In this document: one piece after another, positions 1 through 12,183 of the stretch
Layout: every line of letters begins with the position of its first letter
How positions within the stretch are numbered: position 1 is the stretch's first letter
Assembly (NCBI GenBank): GCA_037893225.1
Contig: JAZGUH010000116.1
Coordinates: 1,302,001-1,366,000, forward strand
Source of the DNA: Hippasteria phrygiana
Taxonomy: Eukaryota; Echinodermata; Asteroidea; Valvatida; Goniasteridae
Length of the DNA stretch: 64,000 nt
Reading direction: 5' to 3'
Notes under the pieces: generated by a model
The model's database searches: none
Seen by the model: the letters and a program-made list of their open reading frames with translations, nothing else
Told to the model about the DNA's origin: nothing
Program-made: the position numbers and the translations under genes

Positions 1-152
1 GCTTCCTAGAGTTAAAACTTGTGGAGAAAATTCAAACCTCGCAATGTTTATTTTCTTTCTGGCCAACATCTGTGTGCATATTACCTTCTATTTATTGCTC
101 CATGCCTGTCAAATTCCCTAGGGTATGACTTGCTTTACTCATTCATAATTGC
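1..152. repeat. Truncated Cw monomer at the window edge
   Basis: The last 152 bp of a monomer cut by the window start. It has the A-like TTCCTAG and GTTAAAAC but then CTTTCTGG, GTGTGCATATT and the B-like tail CATGCCTG, CCCTAGGG, so it is a Cw recombinant monomer. Base 1 aligns with base 16,661, where the complete Cw monomer is 16,582-16,812. This shows that the large duplication starting here continues beyond the window. Confidence 0.9.
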
Positions 153-384
153 ATGAAATATCAACCAAATACAGTAATTTTGACATGTATGGATAGCTTA
201 GATCTGGCGCTACATGTTGCAATCATCGGCGGCTTCCTAGAGTTAAAACTTGTGGAGAAAATTCAAACCTCGCAATGTTTATTTTCTTTCCGGCCAACAT
301 CTGTGTACATGTTACCGTCTATTTATTGCTCCATGCATGTCAAATTCCCTGGGGTATGGACTTGCTTTATTCATTCATAATTGC
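153..384. repeat. Representative type A monomer (232 bp)
   Basis: The reference copy for type A. G+C is about 38% (89 of 232). It contains three copies of the palindrome ACATGT at monomer positions 31, 60 and 155, one AGATCT at 48-53, and the 8-bp palindrome CATGCATG at 180-187. An extra G in TATGGAC makes it 232 bp rather than 231. A frame of 75 codons runs from its ATG to the TAA in TTCATAA, but variation between monomers gives no sign of protein selection. Confidence 0.95.
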
Positions 385-615
385 ATGAAATATCAACCAA
401 ATGCAGTAATTTTGACATGTATGGATAGCTTAGATCTGGCGCTACATGTTGCAATTATCGGCGGCTTCTTAGAGTTAACACTTGTGGATAAAATTCAAAC
501 CTCGCAATGTTTATTTTCTTTCCGGCCAACATCTGTGTGCATATTACCTTCTATTTATTGCTCCATGCCTGTCAAATTCCCTAGGGTATGACTTGCTTTA
601 CTCATTCATAATTGC
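385..615. repeat. Representative Bd monomer (231 bp)
   Basis: A type B monomer carrying GATAAA instead of GAGAAA in the middle. The Bd variant almost always sits between a preceding A, Aw or C-like monomer and a following At or Aw monomer. The A-Bd-At-B run of four (about 926 bp) is the most widespread local motif of the array, found from the left edge to about 52 kb. It carries GTTAAC and CCCTAGGG, both absent from type A. Confidence 0.92.
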
Positions 616-847
616 ATGAAATATCAACCAAATACAGTAATTTTGACATGTATGGATAGCTTAGATCTGGCGCTACATGTTGCAACCATCGGCGGCTTCC
701 TAGAGTTAAAACTTGTGGAGAAAATTCAAACCTCGCAATGTTTATTTTCTTTCCGGCCAACATCTGTGTACATGTTACCGTCTATTTATTGCTCCATGCA
801 TGTCAAATTCCCTGGGGTATGGACTTGCTTTATTCATTCATAATTGC

Positions 848-1078
848 ATGAAATATCAACCAAATGCAGTAATTTTGACATGTATGGATAGCTTAGATCT
901 GGCGCTACATGTTGCAATTATCGGCGGCTTCTTAGAGTTAACACTTGTGGAGAAAATTCAAACCTCGCAATGTTTATTTTCTTTCCGGCCAACATCTGTG
1001 TGCATATTACCTTCTATTTATTGCTCCATGCCTGTCAAATTCCCTAGGGTATGACTTGCTTTACTCATTCATAATTGC
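848..1078. repeat. Representative type B (Be) monomer (231 bp)
   Basis: The reference copy for type B. Compared with the A monomer at 153-384 I count ten substitutions (ATGCAG; CAATTATC; TTCTTAG; GTTAACAC; three in GTGTGCATATTACCT; CATGCCTG; CCCTAGGG; TTTACTC) and loss of one G in TATGAC. The third ACATGT and the CATGCATG palindrome are gone, while CCCTAGGG, a different 8-bp palindrome, is gained. The At-Be pair at 616-1,078 (463 bp) is a typical basic A-B dimer. Confidence 0.95.
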
Positions 1079-1540
1079 ATGAAATATCAACCAAATACAG
1101 TAATTTTGACATGTATGGATAACTTAGATCTGGCGCTACATGTTGCAATCATCGGCGGCTTCCTAGAGTTAAAACTTGTGGAGAAAATTCAAACCTCGCA
1201 ATGTTTATTTTCTTTCCGGCCAACATCTGTGTACATGTTACCGTCTATTTATTGCTCCGTGCCTGTCAAATTCCCTAGGGTATGACTTGCTTTACTCATT
1301 CATAATTGCATGAAATATGAACCAAATACAGTAATTTTGACATGTATGGATAGCTTAGATCTGGCGCTACATGTTGCAATCATCGGCGGCTTCCTAGAGT
1401 TAAAACTTGTGGAGAAAATTCAAACCTCGCAATGTTTATTTTCTTTCCGGCCAACATCTGTGTACATGTTACCGTCTATTTATTGCTCCATGCCTGTCAA
1501 ATTCCCTAGGGTATGACTTGCTTTACTCATTCATAATTGC
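1079..1540. repeat. N monomer followed by a private C variant
   Basis: Two 231-bp monomers. The first is type N, marked by GGATAACTT in place of GGATAGCTT and by GCTCCGTGCC. The second is a C monomer with AAATATGAACC (C to G) near its start. Both recur at 17,971-18,432 with the same private change, confirming the long duplication. In zone 2 the N monomer is again followed by a C monomer (41,339; 47,122; 49,666), but without the AAATATGAACC change. Confidence 0.9.
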
Positions 1541-2234
1541 ATGAAATATCAACCAAATACAGTAATTTTGACATGTATGGATAGCTTAGATCTGGCGCTA
1601 CATGTTGCAATCATCGGCGGCTTCCTAGAGTTAAAACTTGTGGAGAAAATTCAAACCTCGCAATGTTTATTTTCTTTCCGGCCAACATCTGTGTACATGT
1701 TACCGTCTATTTATTGCTCCATGCATGTCAAATTCCCTGGGGTATGGACTTGCTTTATTCATTCATAATTGCATGAAATATCAACCAAATGCAGTAATTT
1801 TGACATGTATGGATAGCTTAGATCTGGCGCTACATGTTGCAATTATCGGCGGCTTCTTAGAGTTAACACTTGTGGAGAAAATTCAAACCTCGCAATGTTT
1901 ATTTTCTTTCCGGCCAACATCTGTGTGCATATTACCTTCTATTTATTGCTCCATGCCTGTCAAATTCCCTAGGGTATGACTTGCTTTACTCATTCATAAT
2001 TGCATGAAATATCAACCAAATACAGTAATTTTGACATGTATGGATAGCTTAGATCTGGCGCTACATGTTGCAATCATCGGCGGCTTCCTAGAGTTAAAAC
2101 TTGTGGAGAAAATTCAAACCTCGCAATGTTTATTTTCTTTCCGGCCAACATCTGTGTACATGTTACCGTCTATTTATTGCTCCATGCCTGTCAAATTCCC
2201 TAGGGTATGACTTGCTTTACTCATTCATAATTGC

Positions 2235-2695
2235 ATGAAATATCAACCAAATTCAGTAATTTTGACATGTATGGATAGCTTAGACCTGGCGCTACATGTT
2301 GCAATTATCGGCGGCTTCTTAGAGTTAACACTTGTGGAGAAAATTCAAACCTGGCAATGTTTATTTTCTTTCCGGCCAACATCTGTGTACATATAACCGT
2401 CTATTTATTGCTCCATGCATGTCAAATTCCCTGGGGTATGGACTTGCTTTATTCATTCATAATTGCATGAAATATCAACCAAATGCAGTAATTTTGACAT
2501 GTATGGATAGCTTAGATCTGGCGCTACATGTTGCAATCATCGGCGGCTTCCTAGAGTTAAAACTTGTGGAGAAAATTCAAACCTCGCAATGTTTATTTTC
2601 TTTCCGGCCAACATCTGTGCATATTACTTTGTATTTATTGCTCCATGCCTGTCAAATTCCCTTGGGTATGACTTGCTTTACTCATTCATAATTGC
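2235..2695. repeat. Divergent X-type dimer, copy 1 (461 bp)
   Basis: The first monomer (232 bp) combines ATTCAG, GACCTGG, B-like TTCTTAG and GTTAACAC, a private CCTGGCAATG, ACATATAACC and the A-like tail. The second is only 229 bp. It has lost one GT (ATCTGTGCATATTAC) and has ACTTTGTATTT and CCCTTGGG. These marks are foreign to zone 1 but match the X-type dimer at 56,142-56,604 in zone 3, which lacks the 2-bp deletion. The pair looks like zone-3 type material carried inside zone 1, and it recurs at 19,127-19,587. Confidence 0.9.
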
Positions 2696-2926
2696 ATGAA
2701 ATATCAACCAAATACAGTAATTTTGACATGTATGGATAGCTTAGATCTGGCGCTACATGTTGCAATCATCGGCGGCTTCCTAGAGTTAAAACTTGTGGAG
2801 AAAATTCAAACCTCGCAATGTTTATTTTCTTTCCGGCCAACATCTGTGTACATGTTACCGTCTATTTATTGCTCCATGCCTGTCAAATTCCCAAGGGTAT
2901 GACTTGCTTTACTCATTCATAATTGC
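2696..2926. repeat. C monomer with CCCAAGGG
   Basis: A 231-bp C monomer whose tail reads CCCAAGGG where most read CCCTAGGG. The same private state recurs at 19,588-19,818, exactly 16,892 bp downstream, and I noticed it nowhere else. Confidence 0.88.
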
Positions 2927-5900
2927 ATGAAATATCAACCAAATTCAGTAATTTTGACATGTATGGATAGCTTAGATCTGGCGCTACATGTTGCAATCAT
3001 CGGCGGCTTCCTAGAGTTAAAACTTGTGGAGAAAATTCAAACCTCGCAATGTTTATTTTCTTTCCGGCCAACATCTGTGTGCACATTACCTTCTATTTAT
3101 TGCTCCATGCCTGTCAAATTCCCTAGGGTATGACTTGCTTTACTCATTCATAATTGCATGAAATATCAACCAAATACAGTAATTTTGACATGTATGGATA
3201 GCTTAGATCTGGCGCTACATGTTGCAATTATCGGCGGCTTCTTAGAGTTAACACTTGTGGAGAAAATTCAAACCTCGCAATGTTTATTTTCTTTCTGGCC
3301 AACATCTGTGTGCATATTACCTTCTATTTATTGCTCCATGCCTGTCAAATTCCCTAGGGTATGACTTGCTTTACTCATTCATAATTGCATGAAATATCAA
3401 CCAAATACAGTAATTTTGACATGTATGGATAGCTTAGATCTGGCGCTACATGTTGCAATCATCGGCGGCTTCCTAGAGTTAAAACTTGTGGAGAAAATTC
3501 AAACCTCGCAATGTTTATTTTCTTTCCGGCCAACATCTGTGTACATGTTACCGTCTATTTATTGCTCCATGCATGTCAAATTCCCTTGGGTATGGACTTG
3601 CTTTATTCATTCATAATTGCATGAAATATCAACCAAATGCAGTAATTTTGACATGTATGGATAGCTTAGATCTGGCGCTACATGTTGCAATTATCGGCGG
3701 CTTCTTAGAGTTAACACTTGTGGATAAAATTCAAACCTCGCAATGTTTATTTTCTTTCCGGCCAACATCTGTGTGCATATTACCTTCTATTTATTGCTCC
3801 ATGCCTGTCAAATTCCCTAGGGTATGACTTGCTTTACTCATTCATAATTGCATGAAATATCAACCAAATACAGTAATTTTGACATGTATGGATAGCTTAG
3901 ATCTGGCGCTACATGTTGCAACCATCGGCGGCTTCCTAGAGTTAAAACTTGTGGAGAAAATTCAAACCTCGCAATGTTTATTTTCTTTCCGGCCAACATC
4001 TGTGTACATGTTACCGTCTATTTATTGCTCCATGCATGTCAAATTCCCTGGGGTATGGACTTGCTTTATTCATTCATAATTGCATGAAATATCAACCAAA
4101 TGCAGTAATTTTGACATGTATGGATAGCTTAGATCTGGCGCTACATGTTGCAATTATCGGCGGCTTCTTAGAGTTAACACTTGTGGAGAAAATTCAAACC
4201 TCGCAATGTTTATTTTCTTTCTGGCCAACATCTGTGTGCATATTACCTTCTATTTATTGCTCCATGCCTGTCAAATTCCCTAGGGTATGACTTGCTTTAC
4301 TCATTCATAATTGCATGAAATATCAACCAAATACAGTAATTTTGACATGTATGGATAGCTTAGATCTGGCGCTACATGTTGCAATCATCGGCGGCTTCCT
4401 AGAGTTAAAACTTGTGGAGAAAATTCAAACCTCGCAATGTTTATTTTCTTTCCGGCCAACATCTGTGTACATGTTACCGTCTATTTATTGCTCCATGCAT
4501 GTCAAATTCCCTGGGGTATGGACTTGCTTTATTCATTCATAATTGCATGAAATATCAACCAAATGCAGTAATTTTGACATGTATGGATAGCTTAGATCTG
4601 GCGCTACATGTTGCAATTATCGGCGGCTTCTTAGAGTTAACACTTGTGGATAAAATTCAAACCTCGCAATGTTTATTTTCTTTCCGGCCAACATCTGTGT
4701 GCATATTACCTTCTATTTATTGCTCCATGCCTGTCAAATTCCCTAGGGTATGACTTGCTTTACTCATTCATAATTGCATGAAATATCAACCAAATACAGT
4801 AATTTTGACATGTATGGATAGCTTAGATCTGGCGCTACATGTTGCAACCATCGGCGGCTTCCTAGAGTTAAAACTTGTGGAGAAAATTCAAACCTCGCAA
4901 TGTTTATTTTCTTTCCGGCCAACATCTGTGTACATGTTACCGTCTATTTATTGCTCCATGCATGTCAAATTCCCTGGGGTATGGACTTGCTTTATTCATT
5001 CATAATTGCATGAAATATCAACCAAATGCAGTAATTTTGACATGTATGGATAGCTTAGATCTGGCGCTACATGTTGCAATTATCGGCGGCTTCTTAGAGT
5101 TAACACTTGTGGAGAAAATTCAAACCTCGCAATGTTTATTTTCTTTCCGGCCAACATCTGTGTGCATATTACCTTCTATTTATTGCTCCATGCCTGTCAA
5201 ATTCCCTAGGGTATGACTTGCTTTACTCATTCATAATTGCATGAAATATCAACCAAATACAGTAATTTTGACATGTATGGATAGCTTAGATCTGGCGCTA
5301 CATGTTGCAATCATCGGCGGCTTCCTAGAGTTAAAACTTGTGGAGAAAATTCAAACCTCGCAATGTTTATTTTCTTTCCGGCCAACATTTGTGTACATGT
5401 TACCGTCTATTTATTGCTCCATGCATGTCAAATTCCCTGGGGTATGGACTTGCTTTATTCATTCATAATTGCATGAAATATCAACCAAATGCAGTAATTT
5501 TGACATGTATGGATAGCTTAGATCTGGCGCTACATGTTGCAATTATCGGCGGCTTCTTAGAGTTAACACTTGTGGAGAAAATTCAAACCTCGCAATGTTT
5601 ATTTTCTTTCTGGCCAACATCTGTGTGCATATTACCTTCTATTTATTGCTCCATGCCTGTCAAATTCCCTAGGGTATGACTTGCTTTACTCATTCATAAT
5701 TGCATGAAATATCAACCAAATACAGTAATTTTGACATGTATGGATAGCTTAGATCTGGCGCTACATGTTGCAATCATCGGCGGCTTCCTAGAGTTAAAAC
5801 TTGTGGAGAAAATTCAAACCTCGCAATGTTTATTTTCTTTCCGGCCAACATCTGTGTACATGTTACCGTCTATTTATTGCTCCATGCATGTCAAATTCCC

Positions 5901-6629
5901 TTGGGTATGGACTTGCTTTATTCATTCATAATTGCATGAAATATCAACCAAATGCAGTAATTTTGACATGTATGGATAGCTTAGATCTGGCGCTACATGT
6001 TGCAATTATCGGCGGCTTCTTAGAGTTAACACTTGTGGATAAAATTCAAACCTCGCAATGTTTATTTTCTTTCCGGCCAACATCTGTGTGCATATTACCT
6101 TCTATTTATTGCTCCATGCCTGTCAAATTCCCTAGGGTATGACTTGCTTTACTCATTCATAATTGCATGAAATATCAACCAAATACAGTAATTTTGACAT
6201 GTATGGATAGCTTAGATCTGGCGCTACATGTTGCAACCATCGGCGGCTTCCTAGAGTTAAAACTTGTGGAGAAAATTCAAACCTCGCAATGTTTATTTTC
6301 TTTCCGGCCAACATCTGTGTACATGTTACCGTCTATTTATTGCTCCATGCATGTCAAATTCCCTGGGGTATGGACTTGCTTTATTCATTCATAATTGCAT
6401 GAAATATCAACCAAATGCAGTAATTTTGACATGTATGGATAGCTTAGATCTGGCGCTACATGTTGCAATTATCGGCGGCTTCTTAGAGTTAACACTTGTG
6501 GAGAAAATTCAAACCTCGCAATGTTTATTTTCTTTCTGGCCAACATCTGTGTGCATATTACCTTCTATTTATTGCTCCATGCCTGTCAAATTCCCTAGGG
6601 TATGACTTGCTTTACTCATTCATAATTGC
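2927..6629. repeat. 16-monomer HOR, copy 1 (3,703 bp)
   Basis: Monomer order: Ct, Tw, Aw, Bd, At, Bw, A, Bd, At, Be, A, Bw, Aw, Bd, At, Bw. The same order is found at 19,819-23,521, 23,522-26,993 (one monomer fewer) and 26,994-30,696. In this copy the first monomer has ATTCAG, shared with 19,819, whereas the two later copies have ATACAG. The A monomer at 5,241 carries ACATTTGTG (T at 5,389), shared with 13,721 but not with the other 16-monomer copies. Confidence 0.9.
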
Positions 6630-8943
6630 ATGAAATATCAACCAAATACAGTAATTTTGACATGTATGGATAGCTTAGATCTGGCGCTACATGTTGCAAT
6701 CATCGGCGGCTTCCTAGAGTTAAAACTTGTGGAGAAAATTCAAACCTCGCAATGTTTATTTTCTTTCCGGCCAACATCTGTGTACATGTTACCGTCTATT
6801 TATTGCTCCATGCATGTCAAATTCCCTGGGGTATGGACTTGCTTTATTCATTCATAATTGCATGAAATATCAACCAAATGCAGTAATTTTGACATGTATG
6901 GATAGCTTAGATCTGGCGCTACATGTTGCAATTATCGGCGGCTTCTTAGAGTTAAAACTTGTGGAGAAAATTCAAACCTCGCAATGTTTATTTTCTTTCC
7001 GGCCAACATCTGTGTACATGTTACCGTCTATTTATTGCTCCATGCCTGTCAAATTCCCTAGGGTATGACTTGCTTTACTCATTCATAATTGCATGAAATA
7101 TCAACCAAATACAGTAATTTTGACATGTATGGATAGCTTAGATCTGGCGCTACATGTTGCAATCATCGGCGGCTTCCTAGAGTTAAAACTTGTGGAGAAA
7201 ATTCAAACCTCGCAATGTTTATTTTCTTTCTGGCCAACATCTGTGTGCATATTACCTTCTATTTATTGCTCCATGCCTGTCAAATTCCCTAGGGTATGAC
7301 TTGCTTTACTCATTCATAATTGCATGAAATATCAACCAAATACAGTAATTTTGACATGTATGGATAGCTTAGATCTGGCGCTACATGTTGCAATCATCGG
7401 CGGCTTCCTAGAGTTAAAACTTGTGGAGAAAATTCAAACCTCGCAATGTTTATTTTCTTTCCGGCCAACATCTGTGTACATGTTACCGTCTATTTATTGC
7501 TCCATGCATGTCAAATTCCCTGGGGTATGGACTTGCTTTATTCATTCATAATTGCATGAAATATCAACCAAATGCAGTAATTTTGACATGTATGGATAGC
7601 TTAGATCTGGCGCTACATGTTGCAATTATCGGCGGCTTCTTAGAGTTAACACTTGTGGAGAAAATTCAAACCTCGCAATGTTTATTTTCTTTCTGGCCAA
7701 CATCTGTGTGCATATTACCTTCTATTTATTGCTCCATGCCTGTCAAATTCCCTAGGGTATGACTTGCTTTACTCATTCATAATTGCATGAAATATCAACC
7801 AAATACAGTAATTTTGACATGTATGGATAGCTTAGATCTGGCGCTACATGTTGCAATCATCGGCGGCTTCCTAGAGTTAAAACTTGTGGAGAAAATTCAA
7901 ACCTCGCAATGTTTATTTTCTTTCCGGCCAACATCTGTGTACATGTTACCGTCTATTTATTGCTCCATGCATGTCAAATTCCCTGGGGTATGGACTTGCT
8001 TTATTCATTCATAATTGCATGAAATATCAACCAAATGCAGTAATTTTGACATGTATGGATAGCTTAGATCTGGCGCTACATGTTGCAATTATCGGCGGCT
8101 TCTTAGAGTTAAAACTTGTGGAGAAAATTCAAACCTCGCAATGTTTATTTTCTTTCCGGCCAACATCTGTGTACATGTTACCGTCTATTTATTGCTCCAT
8201 GCCTGTCAAATTCCCTAGGGTATGACTTGCTTTACTCATTCATAATTGCATGAAATATCAACCAAATACAGTAATTTTGACATGTATGGATAGCTTAGAT
8301 CTGGCGCTACATGTTGCAATCATCGGCGGCTTCCTAGAGTTAAAACTTGTGGAGAAAATTCAAACCTCGCAATGTTTATTTTCTTTCTGGCCAACATCTG
8401 TGTGCATATTACCTTCTATTTATTGCTCCATGCCTGTCAAATTCCCTAGGGTATGACTTGCTTTACTCATTCATAATTGCATGAAATATCAACCAAATAC
8501 AGTAATTTTGACATGTATGGATAGCTTAGATCTGGCGCTACATATTGCAATCATCGGCGGCTTCCTAGAGTTAAAACTTGTGGAGAAAATTCAAACCTCG
8601 CAATGTTTATTTTCTTTCCGGCCAACATCTGTGTACATGTTACCGTCTATTTATTGCTCCATGCATGTCAAATTCCCTGGGGTATGGACTTGCTTTATTC
8701 ATTCATAATTGCATGAAATATCAACCAAATGCAGTAATTTTGACATGTATGGATAGCTTAGATCTGGCGCTACATGTTGCAATTATCGGCGGCTTCTTAG
8801 AGTTAACACTTGTGGATAAAATTCAAACCTCGCAATGTTTATTTTCTTTCCGGCCAACATCTGTGTGCATATTACCTTCTATTTATTGCTCCATGCCTGT
8901 CAAATTCCCTAGGGTATGACTTGCTTTACTCATTCATAATTGC
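5704..8943. repeat. 14-monomer HOR, copy 1 (3,240 bp)
   Basis: Monomer order: Aw, Bd, At, Bw, A, Bk, Cw, A, Bw, A, Bk, Cw, A, Bd. It is followed directly by a second copy at 8,944-12,183 and occurs again at 14,036-17,275. Its centre is itself a repeat: A, Bk, Cw, A, Bw (6,630-7,786, 1,157 bp) is followed by A, Bk, Cw, A, Bd (7,787-8,943). The A monomer at 8,481 carries a private CATATTGC (A at 8,544). The first four monomers overlap the end of the 16-monomer unit. Confidence 0.9.
6862..7323. repeat. Bk-Cw recombinant monomer pair
   Basis: Two 231-bp mosaics. Bk begins like B (ATGCAG, CAATTATC, TTCTTAG), switches to A-like GTTAAAAC and TGTGTACATG within a few bases, and ends with the B-like tail. 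Cw begins like A (ATACAG, CAATCATC, GTTAAAAC) and ends like Bw (CTTTCTGG, GTGTGCATATT). The pair breaks the strict A-B alternation. It recurs at 8,019, 10,102, 11,259, 15,194 and 16,351; the last carries a private AAATATTAACC. Confidence 0.88.
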
Positions 8944-11900
8944 ATGAAATATCAACCAAATACAGTAATTTTGACATGTATGGATAGCTTAGATCTGGCG
9001 CTACATGTTGCAATCATCGGCGGCTTCCTAGAGTTAAAACTTGTGGAGAAAATTCAAACCTCGCAATGTTTATTTTCTTTCCGGCCAACATCTGTGTACA
9101 TGTTACCGTCTATTTATTGCTCCATGCATGTCAAATTCCCTTGGGTATGGACTTGCTTTATTCATTCATAATTGCATGAAATATCAACCAAATGCAGTAA
9201 TTTTGACATGTATGGATAGCTTAGATCTGGCGCTACATGTTGCAATTATCGGCGGCTTCTTAGAGTTAACACTTGTGGATAAAATTCAAACCTCGCAATG
9301 TTTATTTTCTTTCCGGCCAACATCTGTGTGCATATTACCTTCTATTTATTGCTCCATGCCTGTCAAATTCCCTAGGGTATGACTTGCTTTACTCATTCAT
9401 AATTGCATGAAATATCAACCAAATACAGTAATTTTGACATGTATGGATAGCTTAGATCTGGCGCTACATGTTGCAACCATCGGCGGCTTCCTAGAGTTAA
9501 AACTTGTGGAGAAAATTCAAACCTCGCAATGTTTATTTTCTTTCCGGCCAACATCTGTGTACATGTTACCGTCTATTTATTGCTCCATGCATGTCAAATT
9601 CCCTGGGGTATGGACTTGCTTTATTCATTCATAATTGCATGAAATATCAACCAAATGCAGTAATTTTGACATGTATGGATAGCTTAGATCTGGCGCTACA
9701 TGTTGCAATTATCGGCGGCTTCTTAGAGTTAACACTTGTGGAGAAAATTCAAACCTCGCAATGTTTATTTTCTTTCTGGCCAACATCTGTGTGCATATTA
9801 CCTTCTATTTATTGCTCCATGCCTGTCAAATTCCCTAGGGTATGACTTGCTTTACTCATTCATAATTGCATGAAATATCAACCAAATACAGTAATTTTGA
9901 CATGTATGGATAGCTTAGATCTGGCGCTACATGTTGCAATCATCGGCGGCTTCCTAGAGTTAAAACTTGTGGAGAAAATTCAAACCTCGCAATGTTTATT
10001 TTCTTTCCGGCCAACATCTGTGTACATGTTACCGTCTATTTATTGCTCCATGCATGTCAAATTCCCTGGGGTATGGACTTGCTTTATTCATTCATAATTG
10101 CATGAAATATCAACCAAATGCAGTAATTTTGACATGTATGGATAGCTTAGATCTGGCGCTACATGTTGCAATTATCGGCGGCTTCTTAGAGTTAAAACTT
10201 GTGGAGAAAATTCAAACCTCGCAATGTTTATTTTCTTTCCGGCCAACATCTGTGTACATGTTACCGTCTATTTATTGCTCCATGCCTGTCAAATTCCCTA
10301 GGGTATGACTTGCTTTACTCATTCATAATTGCATGAAATATCAACCAAATACAGTAATTTTGACATGTATGGATAGCTTAGATCTGGCGCTACATGTTGC
10401 AATCATCGGCGGCTTCCTAGAGTTAAAACTTGTGGAGAAAATTCAAACCTCGCAATGTTTATTTTCTTTCTGGCCAACATCTGTGTGCATATTACCTTCT
10501 ATTTATTGCTCCATGCCTGTCAAATTCCCTAGGGTATGACTTGCTTTACTCATTCATAATTGCATGAAATATCAACCAAATACAGTAATTTTGACATGTA
10601 TGGATAGCTTAGATCTGGCGCTACATGTTGCAATCATCGGCGGCTTCCTAGAGTTAAAACTTGTGGAGAAAATTCAAACCTCGCAATGTTTATTTTCTTT
10701 CCGGCCAACATCTGTGTACATGTTACCGTCTATTTATTGCTCCATGCATGTCAAATTCCCTGGGGTATGGACTTGCTTTATTCATTCATAATTGCATGAA
10801 ATATCAACCAAATGCAGTAATTTTGACATGTATGGATAGCTTAGATCTGGCGCTACATGTTGCAATTATCGGCGGCTTCTTAGAGTTAACACTTGTGGAG
10901 AAAATTCAAACCTCGCAATGTTTATTTTCTTTCTGGCCAACATCTGTGTGCATATTACCTTCTATTTATTGCTCCATGCCTGTCAAATTCCCTAGGGTAT
11001 GACTTGCTTTACTCATTCATAATTGCATGAAATATCAACCAAATACAGTAATTTTGACATGTATGGATAGCTTAGATCTGGCGCTACATGTTGCAATCAT
11101 CGGCGGCTTCCTAGAGTTAAAACTTGTGGAGAAAATTCAAACCTCGCAATGTTTATTTTCTTTCCGGCCAACATCTGTGTACATGTTACCGTCTATTTAT
11201 TGCTCCATGCATGTCAAATTCCCTGGGGTATGGACTTGCTTTATTCATTCATAATTGCATGAAATATCAACCAAATGCAGTAATTTTGACATGTATGGAT
11301 AGCTTAGATCTGGCGCTACATGTTGCAATTATCGGCGGCTTCTTAGAGTTAAAACTTGTGGAGAAAATTCAAACCTCGCAATGTTTATTTTCTTTCCGGC
11401 CAACATCTGTGTACATGTTACCGTCTATTTATTGCTCCATGCCTGTCAAATTCCCTAGGGTATGACTTGCTTTACTCATTCATAATTGCATGAAATATCA
11501 ACCAAATACAGTAATTTTGACATGTATGGATAGCTTAGATCTGGCGCTACATGTTGCAATCATCGGCGGCTTCCTAGAGTTAAAACTTGTGGAGAAAATT
11601 CAAACCTCGCAATGTTTATTTTCTTTCTGGCCAACATCTGTGTGCATATTACCTTCTATTTATTGCTCCATGCCTGTCAAATTCCCTAGGGTATGACTTG
11701 CTTTACTCATTCATAATTGCATGAAATATCAACCAAATACAGTAATTTTGACATGTATGGATAGCTTAGATCTGGCGCTACATGTTGCAATCATCGGCGG
11801 CTTCCTAGAGTTAAAACTTGTGGAGAAAATTCAAACCTCGCAATGTTTATTTTCTTTCTGGCCAACATCTGTGTACATGTTACCGTCTATTTATTGCTCC

Positions 11901-12183
11901 ATGCATGTCAAATTCCCTGGGGTATGGACTTGCTTTATTCATTCATAATTGCATGAAATATCAACCAAATGCAGTAATTTTGACATGTATGGATAGCTTA
12001 GATCTGGCGCTACATGTTGCAATTATCGGCGGCTTCTTAGAGTTAACACTTGTGGATAAAATTCAAACCTCGCAATGTTTATTTTCTTTCCGGCCAACAT
12101 CTGTGTGCATATTACCTTCTATTTATTGCTCCATGCCTGTCAAATTCCCTAGGGTATGACTTGCTTTACTCATTCATAATTGC
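8944..12183. repeat. 14-monomer HOR, copy 2 (3,240 bp)
   Basis: A direct tandem copy of 5,704-8,943 with the same 14-monomer order. The differences I noticed are in the A monomer before last: copy 1 has CATATTGC and this copy has CTTTCTGG (T at 11,859) in an otherwise type A monomer. Such few differences suggest a recent duplication. Confidence 0.9.

Larger units (their letters stand above)
1..6629. repeat. Long duplication, copy 1 (at least 6.6 kb)
   Basis: The monomer order of this segment is repeated at 16,661-23,521. The offset is 16,660 bp up to about base 615 and 16,892 bp afterwards, because the downstream copy contains one extra 232-bp monomer (17,508-17,739). Shared private marks include AAATATGAACC, GATAAC with GCTCCGTGCC, the 229-bp monomer and CCCAAGGG. 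Differences noticed between copies: C or T in CTTTCCGG (monomers 1,773 and 18,665), CATGTATGG or CAAGTATGG (2,467 and 19,359), CATGCCTG or CATGCATG (4,547 and 21,439), and ACATTTGTG or ACATCTGTG (5,241 and 22,133). Confidence 0.9.

Noticed and set aside
191..245. Hydrophobic stretch encoded near LALHVAIIGGFLEL as a membrane segment
   Set aside because: It lies in a frame for which there is no evidence of translation. Variants in this stretch (I to T, G to D) are tolerated without a pattern.
205..269. RNA polymerase III internal promoter (box A-like TGGCGCTACAT and box B-like ATTCAAACC, 56 bp apart)
   Set aside because: The box B-like site fits 8 of 9 positions of a loose pattern, but the box A-like site matches only its first four bases. 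Such partial matches are expected by chance.
153..384. Monomer built from two or more shorter internal repeats
   Set aside because: ACATGT occurs three times per A monomer, but spacings are 29 and 95 bp and the flanks do not align, so I see no internal duplication.
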